Shown here in pieces: positions 26,634-35,013 of a stretch of DNA of 61,087 bases. Source of the stretch: Thermoleophilia bacterium UBA6103. Lineage in GTDB: Bacteria > Actinomycetota > Thermoleophilia > UBA2241. Numbering within the stretch: position 1 is the stretch's first letter; each line of letters starts with the position of its first letter. The notes beneath the pieces were generated by a model that was given only the letters and a program-made list of their open reading frames with translations, was not told where the DNA came from and made no database searches. Position numbers and translations under genes: made by a program. Where the stretch lies: the NCBI GenBank assembly GCA_002423545.1, contig DIWP01000005.1, positions 29,795 through 90,881 on the forward strand, written 5' to 3'.

Positions 26634-28016
26634 ATGACGGCTGGGAAGGACGAACGACCCCACGGCGCCGGGCAGGCGCCCGGCGTTGAAGCGATGCGAG
26701 CGCGCGTCGCCACCCTGATGCCCCGGCTGCAGGACGATCTGGAGCGGCTGGTGCGCTTCCCCTCGATCGCCTTCGACGGCTTCCCCGAGCAGCCGGTCAA
26801 GGACGCCGGCGCGGCGGTCGCCGAGCTGTTGCGCGGCGCCGGACTGGCGGACGTGCGCCTGCTTGACATCCCCGGCGCCTCGGCCGCCGTCTACGGCGCC
26901 CGCCCGGCCGCTCCCGGCGCCCCCACAGTGCTTCTCTACGCGCACTACGACGTGCAGCCGCCCGGCGACGAGTCCCGCTGGACGAGTCCTCCGTTCGAGC
27001 CGCAGGTCCGCGACGGCCGCCTTTACGGTCGCGGCGCCAGCGACGACAAGGCCGGCGTCGTGATGCATGTCGGCGCCCTGCAGGCGCTCGGACCAGACGC
27101 TCCCATCGGCATCAAGGTCATCATCGAGGGCAAGGAGGAGTGCGGTGAGGGCGAGATCGATGCCTTCGTCGCCGCCCACCCCGATCTGTTCACCGCCGAC
27201 GCCATCGTGGTCGCCGACGTCGGCAACGCGGCCCTCGGCGTGCCGACCTTCACCACCTCGCTGCGCGGCGTCTTCGACACCACCGTCGAGGTCGCCACGC
27301 TGGCCGGCCCGGTGCACAGCGGCTCGTTCGGCGGCGCCGCCCCCGATGCCCTGGTGGCGCTGATCCGGCTGCTCTCGACCATATGGGATGAGAAGGGCGA
27401 TGTGATGGTGCCGGGCCTGGCCGAGATGCCCTATGACGGCGCGCCCTACGACGAGACGCAGTTCCGCCACGATGCCGGCGTGCTCGAGGGCGTGGAGCTC
27501 ATCGGCAGCGGGTCGGTCGCCCAGCGCGTCTGCGGCCGCCCCTCGATCACCGTCACCGGCATGGACGTGCCGGCAGTGGAAGGTGCTTCGAACGCCGTGG
27601 TGTCCAAGGCACGGGCGCTGCTCAGCACCCGTGTGGCGCCCGGCCAGGACTGCGCCGCGGCGATGGCCGCCCTCAAGAAGCACCTGGAGGCGGCGCGGCC
27701 GTGGAACGTGCAGCTCACGGTGGACCCGACCGCGCCCGGCGAAGGGTTCCTGGCACACACCGGCGGCCCGGCCTACGCAGCCGCCAAGACGGCCATGGAA
27801 GCCGCCTACGGTCGCCCGCCGCAAGGCCTCGGGGAGGGCGGCTCGATCCCGCTCGTCACGGCGTTCGCCGAAGCCGTCCCCGGCGCAGAGATCATCCTCT
27901 GGGGTCCCGAGGAGCCGGAGTGCCGCATCCACGGCATCGACGAGAGCGTCGACCTCGCCGAGCTGGAGCGCTGCACGCTGGCCGAGGCGCTGTTCCTGGC
28001 GGAGCTGAAGAAGTAG
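26634..28016 (+). CDS. M20-family zinc metallopeptidase/dipeptidase
   Basis: 460 aa, cytoplasmic. Metal-ligand motifs include YAHYDVQPPGDESRW (first His and Asp), GRGASDDKAGVVMHV (bridging Asp), IIEGKEECGEGE (catalytic and metal Glu) and a late GIDESVDLAELE region. The lid/dimerisation domain lies at about residues 215-330. This is the carnosinase/dipeptidase-like subgroup, but the peptide substrate is not known. ATG 26634 follows AAAGGAG. A solo gene between tadA and a tRNA-Ser. Confidence 0.9.
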   Translation: MTAGKDERPHGAGQAPGVEAMRARVATLMPRLQDDLERLVRFPSIAFDGFPEQPVKDAGAAVAELLRGAGLADVRLLDIPGASAAVYGARPAAPGAPTVLLYAHYDVQPPGDESRWTSPPFEPQVRDGRLYGRGASDDKAGVVMHVGALQALGPDAPIGIKVIIEGKEECGEGEIDAFVAAHPDLFTADAIVVADVGNAALGVPTFTTSLRGVFDTTVEVATLAGPVHSGSFGGAAPDALVALIRLLSTIWDEKGDVMVPGLAEMPYDGAPYDETQFRHDAGVLEGVELIGSGSVAQRVCGRPSITVTGMDVPAVEGASNAVVSKARALLSTRVAPGQDCAAAMAALKKHLEAARPWNVQLTVDPTAPGEGFLAHTGGPAYAAAKTAMEAAYGRPPQGLGEGGSIPLVTAFAEAVPGAEIILWGPEEPECRIHGIDESVDLAELERCTLAEALFLAELKK

Positions 28017-28106
28017 CGAGCGGCCAATCGGCCGCCACACGCCCGCCGGCGTGGCCGTGCGATCGCGGCCGACGTGGCCGAGCGGCGGCACGCCCACCGC
28101 CTGCGC

Positions 28107-28112
28107 TATACT
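28107..28112 (+). promoter_or_regulatory. -10 box TATACT upstream of tRNA-Ser(CGA)
   Basis: TATACT in GCGCTATACTGCTAC, 52 bases before the tRNA. Confidence 0.5.
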
Positions 28113-28164
28113 GCTACTCCGCCCGTCCGGGGCCGGTCGTGCCGCGCCCCGATGCCGAGCCCGC

Positions 28165-28258
28165 GGAGAGGTGGCTGAGCTGGCTGAAAGCGGCGGTCTC
28201 GAAAACCGTTAGGCCTCTACCCGGGGCCTCGGGGGTTCGAATCCCCCCCTCTCCGCCA
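28165..28258 (+). tRNA. tRNA-Ser(CGA)
   Basis: Acceptor GGAGAGG pairs with CCTCTCC, discriminator G, encoded CCA. Anticodon loop CTCGAAA gives CGA. Long variable arm with GCCTCTACCCGGGGC. Confidence 0.96.
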
Positions 28259-28320
28259 TCTGCAGAGATCTCAGCCTTTGCCGCATCCCTTCGTCTCCTG
28301 TGACGCGGAAGCGGCCTCCG

Positions 28321-28698
28321 TCACTCCCCCCGCTCGCGCATCCAGCCGCGATCGTCGTGGAACTCCTTCTCCGAAAGGCGCTGCACGCTGACGACCGTCC
28401 TCAGATAGCGAGCCGGAGCGGGGTCGAGACGGTCGATCGTCTCGTCTTTGGTCCGCGCGTACACGTGCTCGACCTCCATCACCTTGAACGGTGTGCGGGT
28501 ACCGCCGTAGGCGAACGCCTGCTCCTTGTTGTCGCCGGTGACGTTGGGAGGCAGGATGATGAGGTCGCCCACCCGCGGCAGCGGGGCGTCGGCCGGAAGA
28601 TACTCGAGCGGTCGCGACGCGTGGCTGAACGGGGCGCGCTTCTGGCCTGGGTCCCACAGCCAGACCTGGACGGGCTCGGGTCGTCCTCGAGTGAGCAT
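28321..28698 (-). CDS. Hypothetical protein, 125 aa
   Basis: No family recognised. Soluble, basic-and-acidic mix: VQVWLWDPGQKRAPF near the start, LPRVGDLIILPPNV (about 48-61), then VMEVEHVYARTK. The central GDLIxLPPN phrase suggests a small beta-rich domain. ATG 28696-28698 follows GGAGG at 5 nt, a good start. It is 3' of a membrane-protein pair on the same strand but 160 bp away, so operon membership is uncertain. Confidence 0.7.
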   Translation of the reverse strand: MLTRGRPEPVQVWLWDPGQKRAPFSHASRPLEYLPADAPLPRVGDLIILPPNVTGDNKEQAFAYGGTRTPFKVMEVEHVYARTKDETIDRLDPAPARYLRTVVSVQRLSEKEFHDDRGWMRERGE

Positions 28699-28859
28699 CG
28701 GTACCTCCTCCAAAGAACCGCGCCTGGCAGGCCACGGCTGGGCCGGCAGCTCGCTCGGTGGAGTCCGTCGCGGGCTTCCGTACGACAGTATAGGGCACAC
28801 CGACCGGTCCGGATACGAGTCGACGCCCTGGGGCCGGCTCTCGGGGGCGGATCACCGCC

Positions 28860-29411
28860 TCAGGCATCGCCACCCGCGTGGGGAGCCGCACCCCCGGCCT
28901 CCGCCCTGCGCCCGATGCGCCGGTAGACCGCCCAGACGAGGCCTTCCGCCACCATCAGCGCGATGATCAGCGCCACCACCTCCAGAAAGCCGCCGAGCTG
29001 CACCGAGCCGCGGAAGATGAGGGCGACCGCCTCCAGGATCACGAACTTGCTGACGAACAGGATGGCCCACACGGCAAGCACCCGCAGGACCTTGGCGGCA
29101 GTCCCACTGCGGCGCTTGAAGTACGCGGAGACGCGGTGCTCGAGACGGCCGATGACGACGAGCATCACCTTCAGCAGGACCGCGGTGAGCATGGAGAGCA
29201 GGAACGACTCGGCGATGACGTCGGGGAAGTACTCGATGAAGAGGTTGAGGACGACGACGCCGATGAGGATGTCGACGGCCCAGGAGACGAAGCGCCGCTG
29301 GGCCGCGGTGACGACGGTCGGGGCGGCCGGAGCCGACGCCGCAGTCGTCACCGATGACGCCGCAGGTGACGCCGCCGATGACGCCGGAGGCATCGGTCGT
29401 GACGAGGTCAC
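28860..29411 (-). CDS. Small polytopic membrane protein
   Basis: 183 aa, unrecognised. An Ala/Ser/Pro-rich N-terminal tail (about 35 residues) is followed by about four hydrophobic segments, including AVDILIGVVVLNLFIEYF, LTAVLLKVMLVVIG, VLAVWAILFVSKFVIL and FLEVVALIIALMVAEGLV. The GTG start (29409-29411) overlaps the preceding gene's TGA as GTGA, so translation is coupled to that gene. Confidence 0.75.
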   Translation of the reverse strand: MTSSRPMPPASSAASPAASSVTTAASAPAAPTVVTAAQRRFVSWAVDILIGVVVLNLFIEYFPDVIAESFLLSMLTAVLLKVMLVVIGRLEHRVSAYFKRRSGTAAKVLRVLAVWAILFVSKFVILEAVALIFRGSVQLGGFLEVVALIIALMVAEGLVWAVYRRIGRRAEAGGAAPHAGGDA

Positions 29412-30049
29412 CGGTCCTCGGACCGCTGCTTCTCTTCCAGCCGCGCGATGCGCACGTCCCAGTCGCCGGCCCAGCCCTGCTCCTGCGCCTGCCGGCAGAG
29501 GGAGAGCGCCTCGTCTTCGTCGCCGCGCTTCTCGGCCAGCACCGCCAGCAGCTTGAAGCCGCGGTGCGGCGGCAGATCCCGGCCGGGCCGCTTGCGGCGG
29601 TACTCCTCGGCGACCTCCGGGGCCATGCGGACCAGCTCCTCGGCGGCGCTGAGCGCCGCCTGCATGTACTGCTGGTCCTCGGCCCGGCGCGCGTAGAACG
29701 CCGTCACCGATCCCGAATAGACGGCGTGCAGCTCGAGCAACGAGCCGGAGGCCAGCGCCAGCTCCTCGGCCTTGGCCCACACGGCCGGCTCCTTGTCATG
29801 CGCCACCTCGTCGACCAGTGGCGCCAGGCCGGCGACAAAGCGCGCCGGGCTCTGCGTGGGCGTGAAGCCCTGGACCATGCCGCGCGTGAGGCCGATCAGT
29901 CCGCCCCCGGCGGCCGTCCCGCGACTCTGCGCGTACGCCCGCTCCAGCGCGTCGCTCTCCTCGGGGGTGAACACGGTGAGCCACCAGTCGGTGAGTCCAT
30001 AGTGGCCGATGAGGCCCTGTGGTCCCATGATGCTCGAGAGGAGTCCCAT
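29408..30049 (-). CDS. Hypothetical soluble protein, 213 aa
   Basis: No family recognised. Mostly helical, with a Tyr/Trp-rich start (GHYGLTDWWLTVF) and a C-terminal TPR-like helical stretch (KLLAVLAEKRGDEDEALSLC). ATG 30047-30049 follows GGAGGG. It is coupled by a 4-nt overlap to the membrane protein downstream, which suggests a common complex, but no function can be assigned. Confidence 0.75.
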   Translation of the reverse strand: MGLLSSIMGPQGLIGHYGLTDWWLTVFTPEESDALERAYAQSRGTAAGGGLIGLTRGMVQGFTPTQSPARFVAGLAPLVDEVAHDKEPAVWAKAEELALASGSLLELHAVYSGSVTAFYARRAEDQQYMQAALSAAEELVRMAPEVAEEYRRKRPGRDLPPHRGFKLLAVLAEKRGDEDEALSLCRQAQEQGWAGDWDVRIARLEEKQRSEDR

Positions 30050-30418
30050 CCGGCCCTCCGGCGGACGCTTCGGGCCAGGCCGCTGCCGGCGTGGCCCCCA
30101 TCGGGACCGGTGACTGCTCGACGACCCGGTCCGCTTACTCCCGAATGGTACATGCGCCGCCCTATGACGCCCAACTCGGATGATCCGCCCAGGGCCACCA
30201 TGGCATCGTCACCATTCGACAGACCGGAATGTCCACCGCGTGACACCTGTCGACCCTTGTCATCGAGGCGCGGCCGGCGTTAGCGTCTGCTCCGTCACGT
30301 TGCGCGATCGACGACACGAGGCACCTGCATGCCGAACGCCAAGGGCTATACTTCGGATATACTTCGCCGGAGGAACCGTCGACCGAAGTCGTCCCGACCA
30401 CTGGCCGGAGGTGCCGGC
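30050..30418. other. Intergenic region upstream of mazEF
   Basis: 369 bp with no recognised gene apart from the twin promoter-like repeats described at 30347-30366. Confidence 0.5.
30347..30366 (+). promoter_or_regulatory. Twin TATACTTCG repeat in the mazEF promoter
   Basis: TATACTTCG occurs at 30347-30355 and again at 30358-30366, one helical turn apart (11 bp), about 55-70 bp upstream of mazE. Each contains a consensus-like -10 (TATACT). Antitoxin-toxin complexes often bind such repeats to autoregulate. Confidence 0.5.
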
Positions 30419-30667
30419 GTGATCACCAGAGTCCAGAGATGGGGCAACAGTCAGGGCCTGCGGCTGAGCAAGGAGTTGCTCGCGGAAGCCGGCATCCACG
30501 TCGGTGATACCGTCCACGTGGCTGTCCGCGATGGGGTACTCGTCATCAGTCCCGCCCGAAGGGTGCGCGGCGTTCTCGACTTGACTGAACTTGTGGCAGG
30601 CATCCCGCACGACTACCACTCACACGAAGTCGAATGGGGTCCCGCGGCCGGCGACGAGGTCTGGTAG
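30419..30667 (+). CDS. mazE: MazE-type antitoxin (AbrB-like DNA-binding domain)
   Basis: 82 aa. The N-terminal swapped-hairpin AbrB domain is VITRVQRWGNSQGLRLSKEL followed by AGIHVGDTVHV and VLVISPA. The C-terminal segment (ELVAGIPHDYHSHEVEWG) is the expected unstructured toxin-binding tail. GTG 30419 follows GGAGG by 7 nt. The stop is immediately followed by the mazF ATG. Neutralises the toxin and probably represses the operon through the upstream repeats. Confidence 0.9.
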   Translation: MITRVQRWGNSQGLRLSKELLAEAGIHVGDTVHVAVRDGVLVISPARRVRGVLDLTELVAGIPHDYHSHEVEWGPAAGDEVW

Positions 30668-31003
30668 ATGCCGCGCTACATTCCGCGCAAGGGCGACTTC
30701 ATCGCCGTCACGCTCGACCCACAGGCCGGCCACGAGCAGCGCGGTCGTCGTCCCGCCTTGGTGGTCAGCAATGATCTGTTCAACCGTCACACCGGCTTGT
30801 GCATGACGTGCCCGGTCACCAGCACACGACGTGACCATCCGTTCCACGTTACGGTACCCGACGGTCAGCCGGTGGACGGTGTGATCATGGTGGAGCAGAT
30901 GCGATCACTGGACTATCGTGCCCGTCAGGCGAGGCGCATCGGGACGGCTCCGGTCCCGGTGCTCCAGGAGGTCCTGGCGATCCTCGACGCCTGCCTGTAC
31001 TGA
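30668..31003 (+). CDS. mazF: MazF/PemK-family mRNA interferase toxin
   Basis: 111 aa. Starts PRYIPRKGDFIAVTLDPQ and continues GRRPALVVSNDLFN, then TCPVTSTRR and the catalytic-site region VDGVIMVEQMRSLD, all typical of the PemK/MazF barrel. Cleaves RNA at short sequences; the recognition sequence cannot be predicted. Directly abuts mazE, so they are co-translated. Confidence 0.93.
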   Translation: MPRYIPRKGDFIAVTLDPQAGHEQRGRRPALVVSNDLFNRHTGLCMTCPVTSTRRDHPFHVTVPDGQPVDGVIMVEQMRSLDYRARQARRIGTAPVPVLQEVLAILDACLY

Positions 31004-31383
31004 CACTCCCATTCGCGTCTGGACTCGGTGGTCGCGGCGAGCCGTCCGTGACGATCGACGTCGTGGCCCGCCCGTCGTCTTGCCGGCCCGTCGGAGCGAG
31101 ACGTGCGCGGCCGTGAGCGCGTGCCGGCTGCGAGGAAGCATCCTCTCAGAGCCGGTGACGGCCGTAAGGCGACCGGCCGAGGGGGCGCGGGGCTTCTCCT
31201 GCGGGCGCCGGTGGCGCCCGCGCACCGCCGCATGCGGCGGTCTCTGTGCGGGGCGAGACCAGCATTGCATCCCGCTGTTGCGCTTGCGTTGTCCGACGGT
31301 CAGGCTTACGTCATCATCGAGTCTGTGGCGTGGCGGTATGCACAGCCCAGTCGAACCGTAGAGCAAGGAGAGGACGAAGGACG
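31004..31383. other. Intergenic region without recognised gene
   Basis: 380 bp, no convincing coding frame, RNA gene or strong hairpin; probably holds the promoter of the downstream ATPase. Confidence 0.4.
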
Positions 31384-32946
31384 ATGGCCGAGCACGACGG
31401 ACTGCTGATCGCGAAGGACGAGGGTGAGGCGCTCCTGCTGCCGCGCATGGCCAACCGGCACGGCCTGGTCGCGGGGGCCACCGGGACCGGCAAGACCGTC
31501 ACGCTGCAGGTGCTCGCCGAGGCGTTCAGCAGCATCGGCGTGCCCTCGTTCGCCGCCGACGTCAAAGGCGACCTCTCGGGCATCTCGCAGCCCGGTGGCG
31601 GCAACGCCAGGGTCGACGAACGCATCGTCACCATGGGACTGGGTGACTGGGGCTTCGGCGGTAGCCCGGTGGCCTTCTGGGACGTCTTCGGCGAGCAGGG
31701 CCATCCGCTGCGGACCACCGTCTCCGAGACCGGTCCGCTGCTCATGGCCCGCATGCTCAACCTCAATGACGTGCAGGAGAGCGTGCTGACCGTCACGTTC
31801 CGGGTGGCCGACGACAACGGTCTGCTGCTGCTCGACATCAAAGACCTGCGGGCGATGCTCAAGTACGTCGCCGACAACGCCGACGAGGTCAACGCCACCT
31901 ACGGCATCGTCTCGGCGGCCAGCATCGGCGCCATCCAGCGGGCACTGCTCAACCTGGAGGAGCAGGGCGGCGACCGCCTGTTCGGCGAGCCCGCCCTCGA
32001 CCTCTTCGACTTCCTGCAGACCGACGCGCAGGGCCGCGGCTACGTGAACATCCTCGCCGCCGACCGGCTGATGACCTCGCCGCGAGCCTACTCCACGCTC
32101 CTCCTCTGGCTGCTCTCGGAGCTTTTCGAACGCCTGCCCGAGGCCGGCGACCTCGAGAAGCCGAAGCTGGTGTTCTTCTTCGACGAGGCTCACCTGCTGT
32201 TCAACGACACGCCTCCGGCGCTGCTGGAGAAGATCGAGCAGGTGGTGCGCCTGATCCGCAGCAAGGGGGTCGGCGTCTACTTCGTCACGCAGAACCCGGT
32301 CGACCTGCCCGAAACCGTCCTGGGCCAGCTCGGCAACAAGGTGCAGCACGCGCTGCGCGCCTTCACCCCGCGCGATCAGAAGGCCGTCAAGGCGATGGCC
32401 GAGACGTTCCGGGTGAACCCCGCCGTGAACGTCGAGACGGCGGTCACCGAGCTCGGCGTCGGCGAGGCGCTCGTCTCGTTCCTAGAACACGACGGCACGC
32501 CGTCGATGGTGCGGCGCGCTCTGGTGGTGCCGCCGCATGGGCGTATCGGCGCCATCACGCCGGAGCAGCGGGCCGCCGTCCTCGCCGGCTCGCTGGTGGC
32601 CGGTCACTATGAGCAGGAGGTCGACCGCGAATCGGCCTTCGAGATCCTCCGGGCTCGTGCCGAGCAGGCGACCGCGGCGGCTGCGGGTAGCGCGGCGACC
32701 GGCGCGCAGCCGACAGGCGGCCGGCCGACGGAAGAGGCGCCGGCGGGAGCACAGAAGGCGCCGCGCGCGCAGAAGAAGGGTGCCAAAGATGCGACGGGGC
32801 AGCGGCGGCAGGGCCGGCGGGCGAAGACCACCGACAGCATGCTCGAGACCCTCGGCAAGTCGGCGGCCCGCGCCATCGGCAGCCAGGCCGGTCAGCAGCT
32901 CATGCGCGGCGTGCTCGGCACCCTGATGGGTCCCGGCAAGCGCTGA
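31384..32946 (+). CDS. HerA-like ATPase, DUF853/YjgR family
   Basis: 520 aa cytoplasmic P-loop ATPase. Walker A GATGTGKTVT near residue 31, Walker B KLVFFFDEAHLLFN (about 260-273), and the sensor/arginine region RSKGVGVYFVTQNPVDLP (about 296-313). The C-terminal 90 residues are Ala/Gly/Lys-rich and probably disordered. YjgR-type proteins have no settled role; no DNA-processing partner such as NurA sits next to it, so a role in DNA handling is only suggested by homology. ATG 31384 has an AGGA/AAGG site. Confidence 0.9.
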   Translation: MAEHDGLLIAKDEGEALLLPRMANRHGLVAGATGTGKTVTLQVLAEAFSSIGVPSFAADVKGDLSGISQPGGGNARVDERIVTMGLGDWGFGGSPVAFWDVFGEQGHPLRTTVSETGPLLMARMLNLNDVQESVLTVTFRVADDNGLLLLDIKDLRAMLKYVADNADEVNATYGIVSAASIGAIQRALLNLEEQGGDRLFGEPALDLFDFLQTDAQGRGYVNILAADRLMTSPRAYSTLLLWLLSELFERLPEAGDLEKPKLVFFFDEAHLLFNDTPPALLEKIEQVVRLIRSKGVGVYFVTQNPVDLPETVLGQLGNKVQHALRAFTPRDQKAVKAMAETFRVNPAVNVETAVTELGVGEALVSFLEHDGTPSMVRRALVVPPHGRIGAITPEQRAAVLAGSLVAGHYEQEVDRESAFEILRARAEQATAAAAGSAATGAQPTGGRPTEEAPAGAQKAPRAQKKGAKDATGQRRQGRRAKTTDSMLETLGKSAARAIGSQAGQQLMRGVLGTLMGPGKR

Positions 32947-33069
32947 CGAGCGCCGCTCGCGGCGCGACGTCGCGCCGCGCCGGGCTACACCCGGTTCCCG
33001 TTCGCATCGGGGTGCAGTGACACCGCCCGGCGCGCGTTGCGGCCCCGCGAGCGACGCACCCGCGACGCA

Positions 33070-33108
33070 ACGGGCCCGGGACATCGCCAGGCGATGTCCC
33101 GGGCCCGT
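33070..33108. terminator. Bidirectional 18-bp perfect hairpin
   Basis: ACGGGCCCGGGACATCGC and its exact reverse complement flank a 3-base loop, between two genes that converge. Serves both the ATPase gene and the SHOCT-like gene. Confidence 0.8.
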
Positions 33109-33149
33109 CCAAGACAGTGCGCCGGCGGCCGGCCGCCGGCGGTCGGCCG

Positions 33150-33617
33150 TCAGGCACAGTACACGCGGACGTTGTCGCCGTTCTTGGAGTCGACGTTCAC
33201 CTCCATCTCGCGCAGCGCCATGATCAGCTCCTCGATGTCCTCGGGCTTGAAGCTGGCGAGGTCGAACGACATGCCGTGCTCACTCATCGACTGATTGATC
33301 TGTTCCATGGCCTGCGGCGGGATCAGCGACGTGAGCTTGAGGCCCGAGCGGACCAGGTTGAGGGGGATGCGCACGTCGACGTTGTCGCCGCCGATGCTCA
33401 CGACCTTGACGTACATGTACTTCGGTGGCCGGCCGGCGGCCTCAGGCTCCGGCCCGGTCGCGCCGGCGGAGCCGGCCGGTTCCCCGGTCGCGGGACCGGC
33501 GCCACCGGACTGTGCCCGGGCACGCGACTCGAGAGCGTCGAGCAGACGGCCCGCTTCTTCGGCGGTGATCGTGCCCTCGGCAAGCATCGTCAGGATGCGG
33601 CTGCGCTCTTCACTCAT
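33150..33617 (-). CDS. SHOCT-like/DUF2089-associated protein
   Basis: 155 aa. The N-terminal helix-turn MSEERSRILTMLAEGTITAE (then EAGRLLDALE) is the SHOCT-like oligomerisation motif. An Ala/Gly/Pro linker follows (about 35-65). The C-terminal part has YVKVVSIGGDNVDVRIPLNL followed by ELIMALREMEV. Similar proteins accompany DUF2089 regulators and cell-envelope stress factors. ATG 33615-33617 follows GAGGAG. Last gene of a three-gene operon after the 34011 regulator and the 33730 membrane protein. Confidence 0.8.
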   Translation of the reverse strand: MSEERSRILTMLAEGTITAEEAGRLLDALESRARAQSGGAGPATGEPAGSAGATGPEPEAAGRPPKYMYVKVVSIGGDNVDVRIPLNLVRSGLKLTSLIPPQAMEQINQSMSEHGMSFDLASFKPEDIEELIMALREMEVNVDSKNGDNVRVYCA

Positions 33618-33729
33618 GATCGTCTCCTCTCATCCATTCGGCGCCGCGCGCATCGCGGGCGTCCCTCTTGTGTCGCGGGATGTGTGCTTCCCGGCTGCCC
33701 ATGACGTGATCGCTCGGCGACGTGTCCAC

Positions 33730-34014
33730 TCAGCTCACCGACACATGCACGATGGTGTCGGGGCCGTCGACAGAGATGCGCAGTCCGCGGGTCTCGGCGG
33801 CGGCTGCCAGACCTGCCAGCAGCACCCGGGTGGAGTGGTGGAACGGTCCCCGGCTCAGGAGCAGCACGATGTCTGCCAGGACCGTCAGCACCAGCGCCAG
33901 GAGGACCAGGACCAGCACCAGCGGCCACAGCAGGAACATCGGGATCCAGAGCCTCACCTTGCGCTCGCCGCCGGACACCACGCGTATGTCCACCACCATC
34001 GGAGGCATGGTCAT
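33730..34014 (-). CDS. Small membrane protein between a DUF2089 regulator and a SHOCT protein
   Basis: 94 aa. One or two TM helices (RLWIPMFLLWPLVLVLVLLA, then LTVLADIVLLL) and a short soluble tail ending ISVDGPDTIVHVSV. ATG overlaps the upstream TGA by 4 nt. No family recognised; operon position suggests it senses or relays envelope signals. Confidence 0.75.
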   Translation of the reverse strand: MTMPPMVVDIRVVSGGERKVRLWIPMFLLWPLVLVLVLLALVLTVLADIVLLLSRGPFHHSTRVLLAGLAAAAETRGLRISVDGPDTIVHVSVS

Positions 34015-34382
34015 CCCCGCAGCCTCGCGGCGGCTTCGTCGGCGCTGATCTCACCGCGCTCGAGACGGTCGAGCACATCGTCACCCGGCTCGGCCGGTGT
34101 CTCGATCTCGACGTGGACGAGCCGAAGCTGGTCGGTGATGCGGTTGAGGCGGTTCTTGACCGTCGGGTAGCTGATCCCGAAGGCCTTCTCCATGTGCTTG
34201 ATCGACCCATGACAGCGTACGAACTCGCCGACGAAAACCTGGTCCTCGTTGCGCAGGCGGGCGAGCAACGGCAGCTCGAACTCGCCCGAGATCGTGATCC
34301 GGCCGTCGGCCAGCCGCACGCCGGTGACGACGAACGGCTTCTCACCGGTCAGATCCGTCAGCTCGTGCCAATCGCTCGGCAT
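34011..34382 (-). CDS. DUF2089-family transcriptional regulator
   Basis: 123 aa. An N-terminal beta segment (GEFELPLLARL) leads into a helix-turn-helix region (IKHMEKAFGISYPTVKNRLN) typical of DUF2089. The C-terminal VLDRLERGEISADEAAARLR is a SHOCT-like tail that resembles the N-terminus of the operon's third protein. ATG 34380-34382 follows GGGAGGTGATGAG. Transcription probably starts about 100 bp upstream at the minus-strand promoter (34493-34521), flanked by a likely operator. Confidence 0.85.
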   Translation of the reverse strand: MPSDWHELTDLTGEKPFVVTGVRLADGRITISGEFELPLLARLRNEDQVFVGEFVRCHGSIKHMEKAFGISYPTVKNRLNRITDQLRLVHVEIETPAEPGDDVLDRLERGEISADEAAARLRG

Positions 34383-34838
34383 CTCATCACCTCCCGTCCC
34401 CTGAGCGGGGATCCGATCCGCGCCGGCCACAGGCTCCTCGCGGCGACCACCGACACCGCCTGTGTCGTGTGGAACATTGACTACCGCGACGTATAATGGA
34501 CCTTGAAATTGATTAAGTCAAGTAGAGACTTAAGAAAGTCAACATCCAACGACGTGCGACGTGATCAGGTGCCCAAAGACACCCAGTCCCATGGACCCCG
34601 TTGGGACAGGTGGCCGGCGACGGTCACAGATGACGATCGCCCGACGGGAGACGCCACGGCCTCGTCGGCGCATGCGAGTCGCGCAGTCATGCTCCGCGTA
34701 CGAGACGTCTGCGCACATGGCCCGCACGGTCATCGTCCGTCGACGCGACGTCCACGAACGCCGGCCGCCCGGCCCATGCCGTCAGGGAGGCCGGCTTGCG
34801 GCCCGGCCGCGAAGATGCTGCAATGGCAGCTCGCCCGC
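34383..34838. other. Intergenic region: regulator promoter, then uncharacterised DNA
   Basis: 456 bp. 34490-34545 is AT-rich compared with its surroundings and carries the DUF2089 operon promoter and inverted repeats. 34560-34838 shows no recognised gene. Confidence 0.5.
34493..34545 (-). promoter_or_regulatory. Near-consensus promoter plus inverted-repeat operator of the DUF2089 operon
   Basis: Reading on the minus strand: TTGACT (34516-34521), 17-bp spacer, CATTAT (34493-34498). Just upstream lies GACTT-TCTT-AAGTC (about 34528-34541), an inverted repeat, preceded by another TTGACTT. This looks like the binding site of the DUF2089 protein. Confidence 0.75.
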
Positions 34839-34934
<96 letters not shown>

Positions 34935-35013
34935 CAGCAGGTCCTGGTCTCGGCCACCACGGCCGCAGCAGCCACGGCCACACGACGCCGTCGCGATCCC
35001 GGCCCCGCCGACG

